Assembly (NCBI RefSeq): GCF_900108095.1 | Contig: NZ_FNWL01000001.1 | Coordinates: forward strand, 124,001-188,000 | Direction of reading: 5' to 3' | Origin: Natronorubrum sediminis | Lineage (GTDB): Archaea > Halobacteriota > Halobacteria > Halobacteriales > Natrialbaceae | Length of the DNA: 64,000 bases | Shown here: in pieces, positions 9,412-17,984 of the stretch | Numbering within the stretch: the stretch's first letter is position 1 | How the letters are laid out: each line of letters begins with the position of its first letter | Translations under genes and position numbers: made by a program | The notes under the pieces: generated by a model | What the model was told of the DNA's origin: nothing | The model's database searches: none | Seen by the model: only the letters and a program-made list of their open reading frames with translations

Positions 9412-10137
9412 TCACCGCGTCTGGAGGTCGTCTTTGTCCTTGACGAGTTCGGTTTCTGCTTCGCCACTCGAGTGTTCGTTGACGACGTCGTAGAAGTCGT
9501 TTTGCATGCCCGCTGGGAACGTGATAGCACCGATCCACGAGCCGTCGGGTTGCCACTCTTCGCGCTCGAGATCGCCGAAGGAACGAACCTTCGCCTGTGC
9601 GCTCCCGGCGTACTCCGCGGGAATCTGGACGGCGATGGTCACCTCTTCGAAGCGAATCGGGATGACGGGACGTAACGCATCCAGGGCCTCGTCGACTTGC
9701 TGTTCGACCGGTTCCATCGGATCGACGGTGAAGCCGGCTTCCTCGAGGGCGTTCTCGATTCGTTCTGGGGGATGGGGCGCATTGTCCATCTGGGGGTTGA
9801 TCGCGTTTCGTGCGATCGTGTTGATCAGTTGCTTGCGCTTTTGTTCTTGCATCTCCCGACGCTGTTCGGCCGTGATCTGGATCTCACCCTGCTTGATCAC
9901 TTCTGGAATGATCTCGAGCGGGTCGGTCGTCTCGAAGACCGTCTCGAGATCGTCCTCAGCAGGTCGGTCTCCCCGCGAGGCGTTTTCGAACACGTCCTCT
10001 GCAGCGATCACGTCCTCGAGGTCGTCGTCGAACTCGCCCCGTTTGATCTCGAGTGCCGCGTCAGGATCGACTAACACTTCGAAGCGCGCCCCGTGTGACT
10101 CGAGTTGCGCCGTCACCGCCTCGTCGAGTGATATCAT
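9412..10137 (-). CDS. sdo1: Ribosome assembly factor SBDS
   Basis: A 241-residue SBDS family protein. The N-terminal FYSH domain includes [18 protein letters not shown], the middle helical domain includes [19 protein letters not shown] and [15 protein letters not shown], and the C-terminal ferredoxin-like domain ends near residue 235. With elongation factor 2-like GTPases it releases the anti-association factor aIF6 from the large ribosomal subunit. The ATG at 10137 matches the family start; the longer frame is upstream noise. It lies 126 bp downstream of psmA, in the archaeal RNase P-proteasome-SBDS gene order. Confidence 0.93.
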   Translation of the reverse strand: MISLDEAVTAQLESHGARFEVLVDPDAALEIKRGEFDDDLEDVIAAEDVFENASRGDRPAEDDLETVFETTDPLEIIPEVIKQGEIQITAEQRREMQEQKRKQLINTIARNAINPQMDNAPHPPERIENALEEAGFTVDPMEPVEQQVDEALDALRPVIPIRFEEVTIAVQIPAEYAGSAQAKVRSFGDLEREEWQPDGSWIGAITFPAGMQNDFYDVVNEHSSGEAETELVKDKDDLQTR

Positions 10138-10263
10138 ACCTGTGAGTTCCGTCGGACGGGTAAAAGAGCTTTTCCTGATCACTCGGCGGAGACAGACGCA
10201 CGAACCCGCGAAAAACGAGACTCGAAACTGCAAGCGACGTCCGTGCCCGTCGGATCGTCTCGA

Positions 10264-11022
10264 TTACTCTGCGTCTTCGTCGTCCTCACCGTCGTCGAGG
10301 AGGTCGTTTTCCTCGAGGTGAGATTCGATCTTGTCGTAGTCGAACTGCTCGAAGGACTCCGTTTCGACGTCGACCGTCGCGAGGCCGACCTCGTTCGGCA
10401 AGAGCGAGCCCTCGTTGACCGAGGCGAGTGCGTCGAGTGCGAGTCCGATGCCACCATCGAGATCCGCTTCTTCGTCGTAGTTCTCCTCGAGGTACTCCTG
10501 TAAGTCGCCGCGGTCTGCACCGACGGCGAGGGCCTTCCACTCGTAAGGCGTTCCGGATGGGTCGGTTTCGAACAGGCGCGGCTCGCCGTTGTCGATCCCG
10601 CCGACGATCAGGGCGACGCCGAACGGACGGGCACCGCCGACCTGAGTGTACTGTTGGATGTGGTCGGTGACTTCCTTCGTCAGCGTCTCCACGCCGATTG
10701 GCTCGCCGTAGCGTAGCTGGTTGACCTGCGTCTGTCGGCGCGCGAAGTCGATGAGCTGGCGAGCGTCGGCGACGTGGCCGGCGCTGGCGATGCCGACGTG
10801 GTTGTCAGCCTTGTGGATTTTCTCGACGCTCGAGTCCTCGAGCAGCGGAGAGGGAACTCGTTTGTCGACGGCCAGTACGACGCCGTCACTCGTTCGGACG
10901 CCGATGCTTGCTGTTCCTCGCTTGACCGCCTCGCGAGCGTACTCGACCTGGTATAGTCGGCCGTCGGGCGAGAAGATCGTGATGCCTCGGTCGTACGCCT
11001 GCTGTTGTTGTTGTCCCTGCAT
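10264..11022 (-). CDS. psmA: Proteasome subunit alpha
   Basis: Forms the outer alpha rings of the 20S proteasome and gates substrate entry. The N-terminal YDRGITIFSPDGRLYQVEYA is the alpha-subunit signature. The Ntn-hydrolase core follows (VVLAVDKRV, NHVGIASAGHVADARQL), and the last 12 residues are an acidic haloarchaeal extension. 252 aa, the normal length. It starts 4 bp after the stop of rnp2, so the two are co-transcribed. Confidence 0.97.
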   Translation of the reverse strand: MQGQQQQQAYDRGITIFSPDGRLYQVEYAREAVKRGTASIGVRTSDGVVLAVDKRVPSPLLEDSSVEKIHKADNHVGIASAGHVADARQLIDFARRQTQVNQLRYGEPIGVETLTKEVTDHIQQYTQVGGARPFGVALIVGGIDNGEPRLFETDPSGTPYEWKALAVGADRGDLQEYLEENYDEEADLDGGIGLALDALASVNEGSLLPNEVGLATVDVETESFEQFDYDKIESHLEENDLLDDGEDDEDAE

Positions 11023-11026
11023 AGTA

Positions 11027-11512
11027 TCACGCTAAATCGTAATCGAGGTCTGTCGCACCCGTGAACGTCTCATCGAGTCGCACGTCTGTAGATCCATCGC
11101 GCACAACGGCGACTCGCTCCTCGTTCCCGAACACGACGTTTCTCTCTTCGGAATCTTGCCCGCGTCGACCTAAATAGTTTTCTTCAGCGGCACGGATCGT
11201 GCCACTGATACCACAGACCCGAATTCCGACCGGAGAGCCGTCTATACCGTCGATACAGGCGACCGCTGCCCGCCCCGGTTCCGTCTCACCGCGGCGGACC
11301 CGAACGATCGCTGTACCGGTTCCATCGCCAAATTCGAACCTCACGACCGTCATATCGGCTCGAGCGCTCCCCGGATCGCCCAGTAAATTCTGGGCCGCGT
11401 ACCAACACTCGCGCTGGAACGCTCGTCGATCGATCGTGGCGTCGGGCCAACTCTCGAGTTCGAGCGCGAGATAGCGCCAGTGGGGCTGGAGGTGTTTTGG
11501 CAGGTGCTTCAT
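11027..11512 (-). CDS. rnp2: Ribonuclease P protein component 2 (Pop5/Rpp14)
   Basis: A 161-residue Pop5 homologue that assists the RNA subunit in removing tRNA 5' leaders. KHLPKHLQPHWRYLALELES at the N-terminus and GTIRAAEENYLGR in the centre are typical. Its start overlaps the methyltransferase stop by 4 bp and its stop lies just before psmA. It works with Rpp30, encoded two genes upstream. Confidence 0.9.
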   Translation of the reverse strand: MKHLPKHLQPHWRYLALELESWPDATIDRRAFQRECWYAAQNLLGDPGSARADMTVVRFEFGDGTGTAIVRVRRGETEPGRAAVACIDGIDGSPVGIRVCGISGTIRAAEENYLGRRGQDSEERNVVFGNEERVAVVRDGSTDVRLDETFTGATDLDYDLA

Positions 11513-12150
11513 GCGGAATCGAGAGCGTCAGTGTCGCCCACTCGGGTCGTCGCCCGTTCCGCAACCAAGACGCCCACCTGTTCGTGGACCTGTTCGACTG
11601 CGGTGAGCGAGAAGCCGGCGTCGGTGAATGCGTCCGCGAGGACGCCGACGGTCGCGGGGTCGTCGACCTCCGGCGAGTAGTACGGCTCGTCTGGATCCGG
11701 TTCCCCGAAGAACATCACGTCACCGAGGACGAATTTCCGGGGCTCGAGGTCGGCAATCACCGCAATCGCCTCGCGTTTTTCTCCATCCGAGAGGTGATGA
11801 AGGGCGTAATTCGAGGTGAGTATGTCGACCTCGTCGTCGTAATTCGGCTCGCGGAAGGTCCCGTGGCCGAACGAGACGTTCTCGAGTCCGCGCTCATCGG
11901 CCTTGGCTCTCGCCTCGTTCATCATTTCGTCGCTGATGTCCCGACCGACGATGCGTTTTGCGTCGGCCGCGAGCGAAAGGGCAATCGCGCCGGTTCCAGT
12001 GCCCAGATCGAGAACGATATCGTCGTTACTCGGATTCGCGTGTTCGACCACGAGGTCCGCACACGCCCGATACTCGGGTGATTTCGACTCGTCGTAACTC
12101 GCCGCCTTTTCGTCGAACCTTGCGGCGTGTTCCTCAGGACTCTTCGTCAT
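11509..12150 (-). CDS. Class I SAM-dependent methyltransferase
   Basis: 213 residues from ATG 12150. Motif I is VLDLGTGTGAIAL, followed by the acidic VGRDISDEMM loop and ILTSNYALHHLSDGEK. The substrate is unknown; the position between the two RNase P protein genes, which is conserved in haloarchaea, suggests an RNA or translation role. The start is chosen for a very strong Shine-Dalgarno sequence (CGGGGGAGAT) directly upstream. It overlaps the end of rnp3 by 17 bp and rnp2 by 4 bp. Confidence 0.85.
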   Translation of the reverse strand: MTKSPEEHAARFDEKAASYDESKSPEYRACADLVVEHANPSNDDIVLDLGTGTGAIALSLAADAKRIVGRDISDEMMNEARAKADERGLENVSFGHGTFREPNYDDEVDILTSNYALHHLSDGEKREAIAVIADLEPRKFVLGDVMFFGEPDPDEPYYSPEVDDPATVGVLADAFTDAGFSLTAVEQVHEQVGVLVAERATTRVGDTDALDSA

Positions 12151-12838
12151 ATCTCCCCCGTTCGACCCCCGGCTCAATGAACGACTCGGAGCGAATCGCT
12201 CGGTTTCGTTCGGCAAGGTGGCCCCACTCGGCGAGCCCCGCTTCGATAAACTCACTCGAGAAGCCCAACTCCTCGCCCAGCGCAGCGAGTTCGCGCGGGG
12301 CGCGCATCTCGAGGTGTGATCGCGGATCACCACTGACGACGTACGGTGCGTCGTAGTAGTCGACGAGTTCCTCGAGCTTTTGCAGCGACTGAATCGCTCG
12401 CACTCGTCTGCCGCCGCTTCGTCGGAGCACCCCCGAGAGGTCGAATTCGAGGCGAACGCCGTTCTCGACGGCGGCTTTCACGACCACGTGATTGACGTCA
12501 CCGCCGCCGGCCATCGGATGCGCGAGAACGTCGACCTTGTCGGTCTCGACTGCGAATCGATTCATCGCGTTCGAACCGCCGTGAACCGCGAGAATCGTCT
12601 GTTCCGTTCGGTAATTTCCGACCGACCCTCCGGCCTGTTCGGGAGAGTCGGCTCGTATCTCGAGGCCCGTCACGACGTCGACGTCGTACGCCTCGCGGAT
12701 TTGCTCGGCGTCGTACTCTCCACGAGAATCGTGGTGATTGCGTACGACCACGCCCTCGAAGCCGTAGTCGGCCGCCGTCTTGGCGAGTCTGGCGACCGTG
12801 GTCTCTCCGTCAGGGTGGGCGTGGACGGCCTCGTACAT
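12134..12838 (-). CDS. rnp3: Ribonuclease P protein component 3 (Rpp30)
   Basis: A 234-residue TIM-barrel protein of the PHP-like Rpp30 family. YEAVHAHPDGETTVARLAKTA at the start, GFEGVVVRNH, and VDVLAHPMAGGGDVNHVV with VRLEFDLSGVL are typical. It forms a heterotetramer with Pop5 on the RNase P RNA specificity/catalytic region. First gene of the minus-strand cluster rnp3, methyltransferase, rnp2, psmA, SBDS. Confidence 0.92.
   Translation of the reverse strand: MYEAVHAHPDGETTVARLAKTAADYGFEGVVVRNHHDSRGEYDAEQIREAYDVDVVTGLEIRADSPEQAGGSVGNYRTEQTILAVHGGSNAMNRFAVETDKVDVLAHPMAGGGDVNHVVVKAAVENGVRLEFDLSGVLRRSGGRRVRAIQSLQKLEELVDYYDAPYVVSGDPRSHLEMRAPRELAALGEELGFSSEFIEAGLAEWGHLAERNRAIRSESFIEPGVERGRYDEES
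12151..12160 (-). promoter_or_regulatory. Strong Shine-Dalgarno site of methyltransferase gene
   Basis: On the minus strand the sequence CGGGGGAGAT directly precedes the ATG at 12150. It is long and pyrimidine-free, unusual in this window where most genes appear leaderless, and supports internal initiation inside the rnp3 coding end. Confidence 0.6.
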
Positions 12839-13193
12839 ACTCGAGTCGTCTCACGGCGGCGACTTGGGGTTTGCGCCATGTACTGAGGAAATTGTCGCAG
12901 AGTCGAACGGCCGGGAGCACGCCCGAACGACTGTGAGGGCGTGCGACCCGGGGAAGGGCAGGCTGACACCCGACGCTCACCGCGAGCGAACGTAAGAACG
13001 GCGCTACGCGCCGCGGAAAGACGAACGGCCGGAGGCCGTGAGTCAGTGAGCGAGCGGGCCGACGACTGATGTGAGTGAGGACTAAAAGGACGAACGAACG
13101 GAAGGAGAAGTGCTTTTCATCGAAATTTTGCCGAGGGACATCGCGGCCGCAACAGTTTGCGGCCGCGATAGACCGCAGCGCAAAAGTTCGGTT
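12839..13193. other. Intergenic region with several compact hairpins
   Basis: These 355 bp between rnp3 and tbsP have no coding frame I can support. Between about 12920 and 13060 the plus strand can form GCACGCCC/GGGCGTGC, GGCGC/GCGCC (3-nt loop) and ACGGCC/GGCCGT (3-nt loop) stems, with purine-rich linkers of the AGCGAACG type. I could not match it to SRP RNA or RNase P RNA; the conserved ACAGAA and GGAAAGTCC blocks are absent. It could be an unknown structured RNA or degenerate repeat DNA. Confidence 0.4.
13140..13169 (-). terminator. Perfect 13-bp hairpin downstream of tbsP
   Basis: Arms ATCGCGGCCGCAA and TTGCGGCCGCGAT pair perfectly around a 4-nt loop (CAGT). It lies 25-54 bp after the tbsP stop on the minus strand. 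There is no uninterrupted U-run after it, so termination is an inference; the stem could instead stabilise the mRNA end. Confidence 0.5.
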
Positions 13194-14012
13194 CTAGTTG
13201 AGAATCGACTGTGCGACCGTCGCGAGCTGGCCGTTGTCCGCCTCGCGGAGTCGGTCGTCGCCGATCGTTAGACGCAGTCGTGGGCGACCGACGTCGATCG
13301 GAACCTTCTCGGTGTCGATGAGACCCATGTCCTCGAGTTTGGTCTTGGTTCGGCTGAACGTTGCTTTGGACGCGATGCCGACGTCTTCGCCCCACTTGCT
13401 GATGTCGTACAGCAGCGCTTCGTTCTTCGCTGCGACGAGCAGCGAAATGGTCACTTCGTCGAGACCGTCGCCGTCTCCGCGAGCGGTCTCGAGCGAGTTG
13501 AGGATCGCCGTGAAATCTTCCTCGGCTTCGGGACTGATCTCGTCGGCGAGAGTCTCCTGGACGTCCGTGATCGGTGGCGTCCGGAGGTTGAACTGGGTGG
13601 CGTCCTCCCAGCGGCCGGCGTACGTGTCGTACGTGTCGGCGACGAAACTCTCTTCGTCGGTGACGAGGCCACCGACGCGGTCGCCGGCGTGGACGATCGC
13701 GATGACGCGTTCGTCGGTGCTCAAAAGCGAGTTCTCGGGTGCTTGCTCGAGCGTGCGAAGTGCGAGTGCGTCCTCGCTGATGAGGTCGGCAGCGTTCGAG
13801 GCGATGATAAAGTCATCCATCACATCTTTGAGTGTTCGCTCATCTGCGAGCATGTGAACCGACGGCAACTCGCCGTCGAATGCGGTCGCGACGGAAACGA
13901 ACTCTTCGATCGCATCAGCGGACGGATTAACCATGTATACGTCCCCAGATGCATCCTCGAGAACAGATTCGAGGATATCGTCAATCTGGTGGTTGAGTAA
14001 ATTCGAGGCCAT
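13194..14012 (-). CDS. tbsP: Transcriptional regulator TbsP
   Basis: A 272-residue haloarchaeal protein. The C-terminal half has a winged helix (LLYDISKWGEDVGIASKATF, SRTKTKLEDMGLI) and the conserved PIDVGRPRLRL. The N-terminal 180 residues are an alpha/beta domain starting MASNLLNHQIDDILESVL. It matches TbsP, known in Halobacterium as a partner of the sugar-metabolism regulator TrmB. The start codon is followed by this conserved N-terminus. An inverted repeat lies just beyond its probable TATA box. Confidence 0.85.
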   Translation of the reverse strand: MASNLLNHQIDDILESVLEDASGDVYMVNPSADAIEEFVSVATAFDGELPSVHMLADERTLKDVMDDFIIASNAADLISEDALALRTLEQAPENSLLSTDERVIAIVHAGDRVGGLVTDEESFVADTYDTYAGRWEDATQFNLRTPPITDVQETLADEISPEAEEDFTAILNSLETARGDGDGLDEVTISLLVAAKNEALLYDISKWGEDVGIASKATFSRTKTKLEDMGLIDTEKVPIDVGRPRLRLTIGDDRLREADNGQLATVAQSILN

Positions 14013-14050
14013 GACTATACAGAAGTAAACGAACGGATGTTACTTAATTT

Positions 14051-14070
14051 TGGTGGCCGTTTGACCACCA
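14051..14070 (-). promoter_or_regulatory. Inverted repeat upstream of tbsP promoter
   Basis: TGGTGG and CCACCA arms are separated by 8 bp. On the minus strand they lie just upstream of a TATA-like AAAATTAAGTAA (14040-14051), about 34 bp before the tbsP start. It is suitable as an operator, perhaps for autoregulation. Confidence 0.4.
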
Positions 14071-14217
14071 GAACATCCAATCGCGTCGGGACACCGGTAA
14101 GTTTTGTCTCAGGTATCGTCAATTTCCCGACCAAATCCGGGTAGAAGCCCGATACTTGTTAACCAATTGTCTGGATAGGACGCTTCGTGTGACAGTCCTT
14201 TCTTCAGTATTGTAACC

Positions 14218-14240
14218 ATTATTGTATTGTGGACAATAAT
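14218..14240 (+). promoter_or_regulatory. Perfect inverted repeat adjoining a TATA box
   Basis: Arms ATTATTGT (14218-14225) and ACAATAAT (14233-14240) are perfect complements with a 7-bp spacer. The right arm runs directly into the TATA element ATTATATAT (14239-14247). The ATG of the 41-codon gene is 25 bp further, the usual spacing for a leaderless haloarchaeal transcript. The repeat overlaps where TFB would bind, so it looks like an operator. Confidence 0.6.
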
Positions 14241-14271
14241 TATATATGCTACCGTAGTACTGTTGACTCGT

Positions 14272-14397
14272 ATGGGTGCTAGCTACGAACAGTGTTCGTC
14301 GATTGGTCGTACGTTGTATCGTTGTGGGTCGACGGCTGATGCACGTCGGTTCCCGCTAGTGGGTGCAAAGCGTGTCAGTACGTACGGTGGTCCCTGA
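14272..14397 (+). CDS. Possible 41-residue protein next to the CHAT gene
   Basis: A short frame, MGASYEQCSSIGRTLYRC at its start, ending in STYGGP and a TGA at 14395-14397. It is basic and has two cysteines, unlike the acidic average of this genome. Support comes from the promoter: a near-perfect TATA box 25 bp upstream flanked by an inverted repeat. The stop lies 5 bp from the stop of the convergent CHAT gene. I recognise no family. Alternatively the transcript is a non-coding RNA. Confidence 0.5.
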   Translation: MGASYEQCSSIGRTLYRCGSTADARRFPLVGAKRVSTYGGP

Positions 14398-14402
14398 ACT
14401 GC

Positions 14403-16511
14403 TTACTGGACAAAGTGCGACCAGATATCGTTCGACCAGTAGACGTCGCCGTCGTAAATTACCGACGCATCTGTTTCCTTGAGGACCGTTGCAACCTCAC
14501 TCGAGGTGAGCGTCATGTTCGACTGTGTCCCACTGAGGTATGCAAACTCGTTTTCTTCGGTGTGGGGGTAGTAGTACGACCCCGTCGCTCGTGTCGAGTA
14601 ACAATCGAACGTCACGAAGTACCTCGAAGGTTCACCGTCGAGTTCCTCAAGAGTGATCGTAATCGGAAGTTGGTTTTCACCGTGGACAAGCGAGTGGGTT
14701 CCGTCGCCGACGACGGCGTAGTCTTTGCCCATCATGATGCGTCTTCTGGCGAGGCGAAGCGCGCGTTCGAAACTGAATCCGTGGACGAGCAGTTTGGCGA
14801 ACATCGAGCCCACTTTGACCGCGTGTTCGTTCAGAACTTCTTGAAACGTTACTGCACCGGCCACGCTACCGTTTTCGATCAGATCGACCCCTTCGTAGTA
14901 GGAGCCACACGCGTTGAGGAAGAAGGTTTGTGCGTTTGATTCGTCCACGTTCGAAGTCGAGAAGGAGCCGTCTGTACAGCGAAGTCCATCGGTTTCACAG
15001 TGGCCGATGTAGTGGACGAAGTCGTGGTCGGCTTCGAACACACGGGCGAGTTCGCTCGACGTAAGCGATTCGAGGACGGTGACGTCCATCGAGAGCTCCG
15101 ACGATCGTTGCCGGTAGATATTGGCGACGTCATCGTGTTCGCAGGCCATCTCGGGATCGTTCAACACGATACAGATCGACGTCGTCGAACTCGGGCCTTC
15201 GATGTACTCGAGTCGATTGTGGTAGGCCTCCGGTGTCGTGTTGAAGACGTCGATTGGGACACCGTCGGCGAGCCACCCGTGAACGCGACCTGTTTTGAGG
15301 TCGGGTTTGACGATATCGACGGACGCGACGGCTCCGTTCATTGCACCCCTGGTGTCCGCGTTTTCGAGAGAACGACCGGCGCGGTAAAAGTCCTCGAGTG
15401 ATCGTTCGACGAGTTCCTTCCCCTCGAGTTTGGAGGTCTGTGGCATGTATATCATGCTCATTCGATCGAGGAGGAACGGGAGGGCCTCGACAGTATCGTA
15501 CGCCGGGGCGACGTACGTCGAGAGGTGCCAATCCGGGAGTCGGTGTTCGATTGCACCGTAGGGAACGTCGAGGTACGCGGCGAGTCGTTCTCGTGGCGGC
15601 GCAGTGTAGAGTCGCTGTGCATCGACTCCGAGCGCGTCGAGGACGTTGAGTTCGGCCAAGTCGGTACCGTGGGGCCCGACGTTCCGGACGAGACAATCGA
15701 GGAAAAACGTCTTACGGAGCAACTGTTCGACGTCTCGCTCGAGTTTGGGCATCGATGAGAGTTGCGTTTCGATCGGCCCGTTGGTCGAACGAAGCGTCGG
15801 TTCGTTCGATTCGATTCCGCGGGCATCGAACGGGACGATCGTCGCCTGAAGATAGTAGGCGAGGGGTGCGATCACGTAGAGCGTCTCGTAGTCGGCTGGA
15901 ACGAGGAGTTCGATACCGGTGTCGATACGCTTCTCGCGGACGGTGTCGGGAATCTCGAGGTGGTCGCCGCGCTCGAGGAGCGGTGGGTGGCCCCGAAGTG
16001 TCGGGTACGTGCGATCCGGGCTGTCGGTTTTGTGTGCTGTAGCGAGATGGGAAATTGCAGTTGCAAGTTCGGTCGGCGAGTCGGGGACGGTAATCGTCTC
16101 CGTCGGAAGTTCGTGCCGACTCCGAAAGCCAACGATGACGCGGGTCCGTTCGGGAAAGGTAACGACGGTTTCTTCGTAGCCACCGGCTTTCGAAATTGTC
16201 GCACTGCCGGAGAATCGGAGGTACGTTTTGATCTCGGCGTCGATATCGACGACGTACTCGTCGGGGACGAGCGACAGTGGGGTGCCGTCCGGATCGAGTT
16301 CGTGTTGTGCTGTTGTGCTGAGTGAACACGCGTAGGTAACGGCGTGGGGGAATCGCAGTTCGTCCGTCGTAACGACGACCGTCTCGTCGACGGGGCGCGG
16401 GATGTCCGGACCTGGGCCGTCGACGACGAGCGTCTCACCGTGTACCGACAGTTCGGTGTTGTCGGCGTCCGTCACACGGAGCGTATTATCGCCCATCGCC
16501 CACTCTATCAT
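14403..16511 (-). CDS. CHAT-domain (caspase-like) protein
   Basis: 702 residues from ATG 16511 (or 697 from the ATG at 16496). The caspase/separase-fold dyad is visible as FVHYIGHC (His504) and FFLNACGSYY (Cys535), followed by the typical AGAVTFQEVLNEHAV and a helix with FERALRLARRR. About 440 N-terminal residues carry no domain I recognise. A C-terminal extension of about 110 residues is rich in strands. CHAT proteases act in programmed death and defence in prokaryotes, but here no effector partner is recognised. The frame stays open into glyA on the other strand; that part is not coding. Confidence 0.85.
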   Translation of the reverse strand: MIEWAMGDNTLRVTDADNTELSVHGETLVVDGPGPDIPRPVDETVVVTTDELRFPHAVTYACSLSTTAQHELDPDGTPLSLVPDEYVVDIDAEIKTYLRFSGSATISKAGGYEETVVTFPERTRVIVGFRSRHELPTETITVPDSPTELATAISHLATAHKTDSPDRTYPTLRGHPPLLERGDHLEIPDTVREKRIDTGIELLVPADYETLYVIAPLAYYLQATIVPFDARGIESNEPTLRSTNGPIETQLSSMPKLERDVEQLLRKTFFLDCLVRNVGPHGTDLAELNVLDALGVDAQRLYTAPPRERLAAYLDVPYGAIEHRLPDWHLSTYVAPAYDTVEALPFLLDRMSMIYMPQTSKLEGKELVERSLEDFYRAGRSLENADTRGAMNGAVASVDIVKPDLKTGRVHGWLADGVPIDVFNTTPEAYHNRLEYIEGPSSTTSICIVLNDPEMACEHDDVANIYRQRSSELSMDVTVLESLTSSELARVFEADHDFVHYIGHCETDGLRCTDGSFSTSNVDESNAQTFFLNACGSYYEGVDLIENGSVAGAVTFQEVLNEHAVKVGSMFAKLLVHGFSFERALRLARRRIMMGKDYAVVGDGTHSLVHGENQLPITITLEELDGEPSRYFVTFDCYSTRATGSYYYPHTEENEFAYLSGTQSNMTLTSSEVATVLKETDASVIYDGDVYWSNDIWSHFVQ

Positions 16512-16706
16512 TCGGTTCGCTGAATGTTTCTCTGCGAAGTTAGTTGTATCGGGTGTGTCACGACAATATCTGCCATTACGATCGTGAAACGTCGGAGATG
16601 AGCAATTTGAGCGGTTAATACCCGACCACGTCTCTTTCGGTTGAATCGTGACCGAACCGCTGTTCTCGAGGCCAAGTAGTGGCCCCACTTGCCGAAGACG
16701 GGTACA

Positions 16707-16715
16707 CTTATACAC
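16707..16715 (+). promoter_or_regulatory. TATA box of glyA
   Basis: CTTATACAC lies about 25 bp before the glyA ATG, the spacing of a leaderless haloarchaeal transcript, and it supports the start at 16737. Confidence 0.5.
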
Positions 16716-16736
16716 TCGCCAGCCGGCACATCGGAC

Positions 16737-17984
16737 ATGGAACACGAGCACGTACGGGAGGTCGATCCCGCCGTAGCAGATGCACTCGAGGGTGAGGTCG
16801 AACGCCAGCGATCGTCCCTGCAGATGATCGCGAGCGAGAACCACGCCAGTCGAGCCGTCATCGACGCGCAGGGAAGCGCGCTGACGAACAAGTACGCCGA
16901 GGGCTACCCCGGCTCCCGGTACTACGGCGGCTGTGAGTTCGCCGACGACGTCGAACAACTCGCCATCGACCGCGCAAAAGAGCTGTTCGGTGCCGAGCAC
17001 GTCAACGTCCAGCCACACTCGGGGACCCAGGCCAATCAGGCCGTCTACTTCGCGATTTGCGAGCCAGGCGACAAGATTCTTTCGCTGGATCTGACTCACG
17101 GCGGACACCTCAGTCACGGTCACCCGGCGAACTTCGTCGGCCAACTCTACGACGTCGAGCAGTACGAAGTCGACGCCGAGACGGGCTACATCGACTACGA
17201 CGGCCTCGCAGAACAGGCCGAGGAGTTCGAGCCGGACATCATCGTCTCGGGGTACTCCGCGTACCCGCGCGAGATCGAGTGGGGACGCATTCAGGAAGCC
17301 GCCGACAGCGTCGACGCACTCCACCTCGCCGACATCGCTCACATCACCGGCCTCGTCGCTGCGGGCGTTCACTCCTCGCCGGTCGGCACCGCCGACTTCG
17401 TCACCGGTTCGACCCACAAGACCATTCGCGCCGGTCGCGGCGGCATCGTCATGTGCGATGAAGAGTACGCCGACGATATCGACGCCGCCGTCTTCCCTGG
17501 CGGACAGGGTGGCCCGCTCATGCACAATGTCGCTGGCAAGGCCGTCGGCTTCAAGGAAGCCCTCGAGCCCGAATTCGAGGAGTACGCCGACCAGACGGTC
17601 GCCAACGCGAAGGCCCTCGGTGAACGTCTCGTCGAGAACGGTTTCTCGCTCGTCTCAGACGGGACGGACAACCACCTCGTCCTCGTCGACCTCCGCGAGA
17701 GCCACCCCGACACGAGCGGCGGTGACGCCGAGGAAGCGCTCGAGGACGCGGGTATCGTCCTCAACGGGAACACGGTTCCCGGCGAGACGCGCTCGGCGTT
17801 CGACCCGTCAGGTATCCGCGCGGGCACGCCCGCACTGACGACTCGCGGTTTCGACGAAGACGACTGTCGCAAAGTCGGTGAGTTGATCTCCCGCGTCATC
17901 GATGCCCCCGAAGACAAAGCCGTCATCGAAGACGTTCGAAGCGAAGTCGAGGACCTCTGTGGCGCGAATCCGCTGTACGAGTAA
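16737..17984 (+). CDS. glyA: Serine hydroxymethyltransferase
   Basis: Converts serine and tetrahydrofolate to glycine and methylene-tetrahydrofolate. A 415-residue fold-type I PLP enzyme. QRSSLQMIASENHASRAVI and NKYAEGYPGSRYYGGCEF are the SHMT signatures, and the PLP lysine is K228 in TGSTHKTIRAGRGG. The ATG at 16737 is chosen for the TATA box 25 bp upstream and the conserved N-terminus. folD, the next step of one-carbon metabolism, lies 1.8 kb downstream. Confidence 0.97.
   Translation: MEHEHVREVDPAVADALEGEVERQRSSLQMIASENHASRAVIDAQGSALTNKYAEGYPGSRYYGGCEFADDVEQLAIDRAKELFGAEHVNVQPHSGTQANQAVYFAICEPGDKILSLDLTHGGHLSHGHPANFVGQLYDVEQYEVDAETGYIDYDGLAEQAEEFEPDIIVSGYSAYPREIEWGRIQEAADSVDALHLADIAHITGLVAAGVHSSPVGTADFVTGSTHKTIRAGRGGIVMCDEEYADDIDAAVFPGGQGGPLMHNVAGKAVGFKEALEPEFEEYADQTVANAKALGERLVENGFSLVSDGTDNHLVLVDLRESHPDTSGGDAEEALEDAGIVLNGNTVPGETRSAFDPSGIRAGTPALTTRGFDEDDCRKVGELISRVIDAPEDKAVIEDVRSEVEDLCGANPLYE

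Noticed and set aside
12893..13116. SRP RNA or RNase P RNA gene
   Set aside because: The universal blocks (GGAAAGTCC, ACAGAA, the SRP GGAA loop with AGCAG) are not present; only unspecific hairpins are seen.
16512..17525. Long minus-strand open frame continuing the CHAT gene upstream into glyA
   Set aside because: It lies antisense to the clear glyA coding sequence and its residues match no family; the CHAT gene begins near 16511 with a conserved-looking N-terminus.
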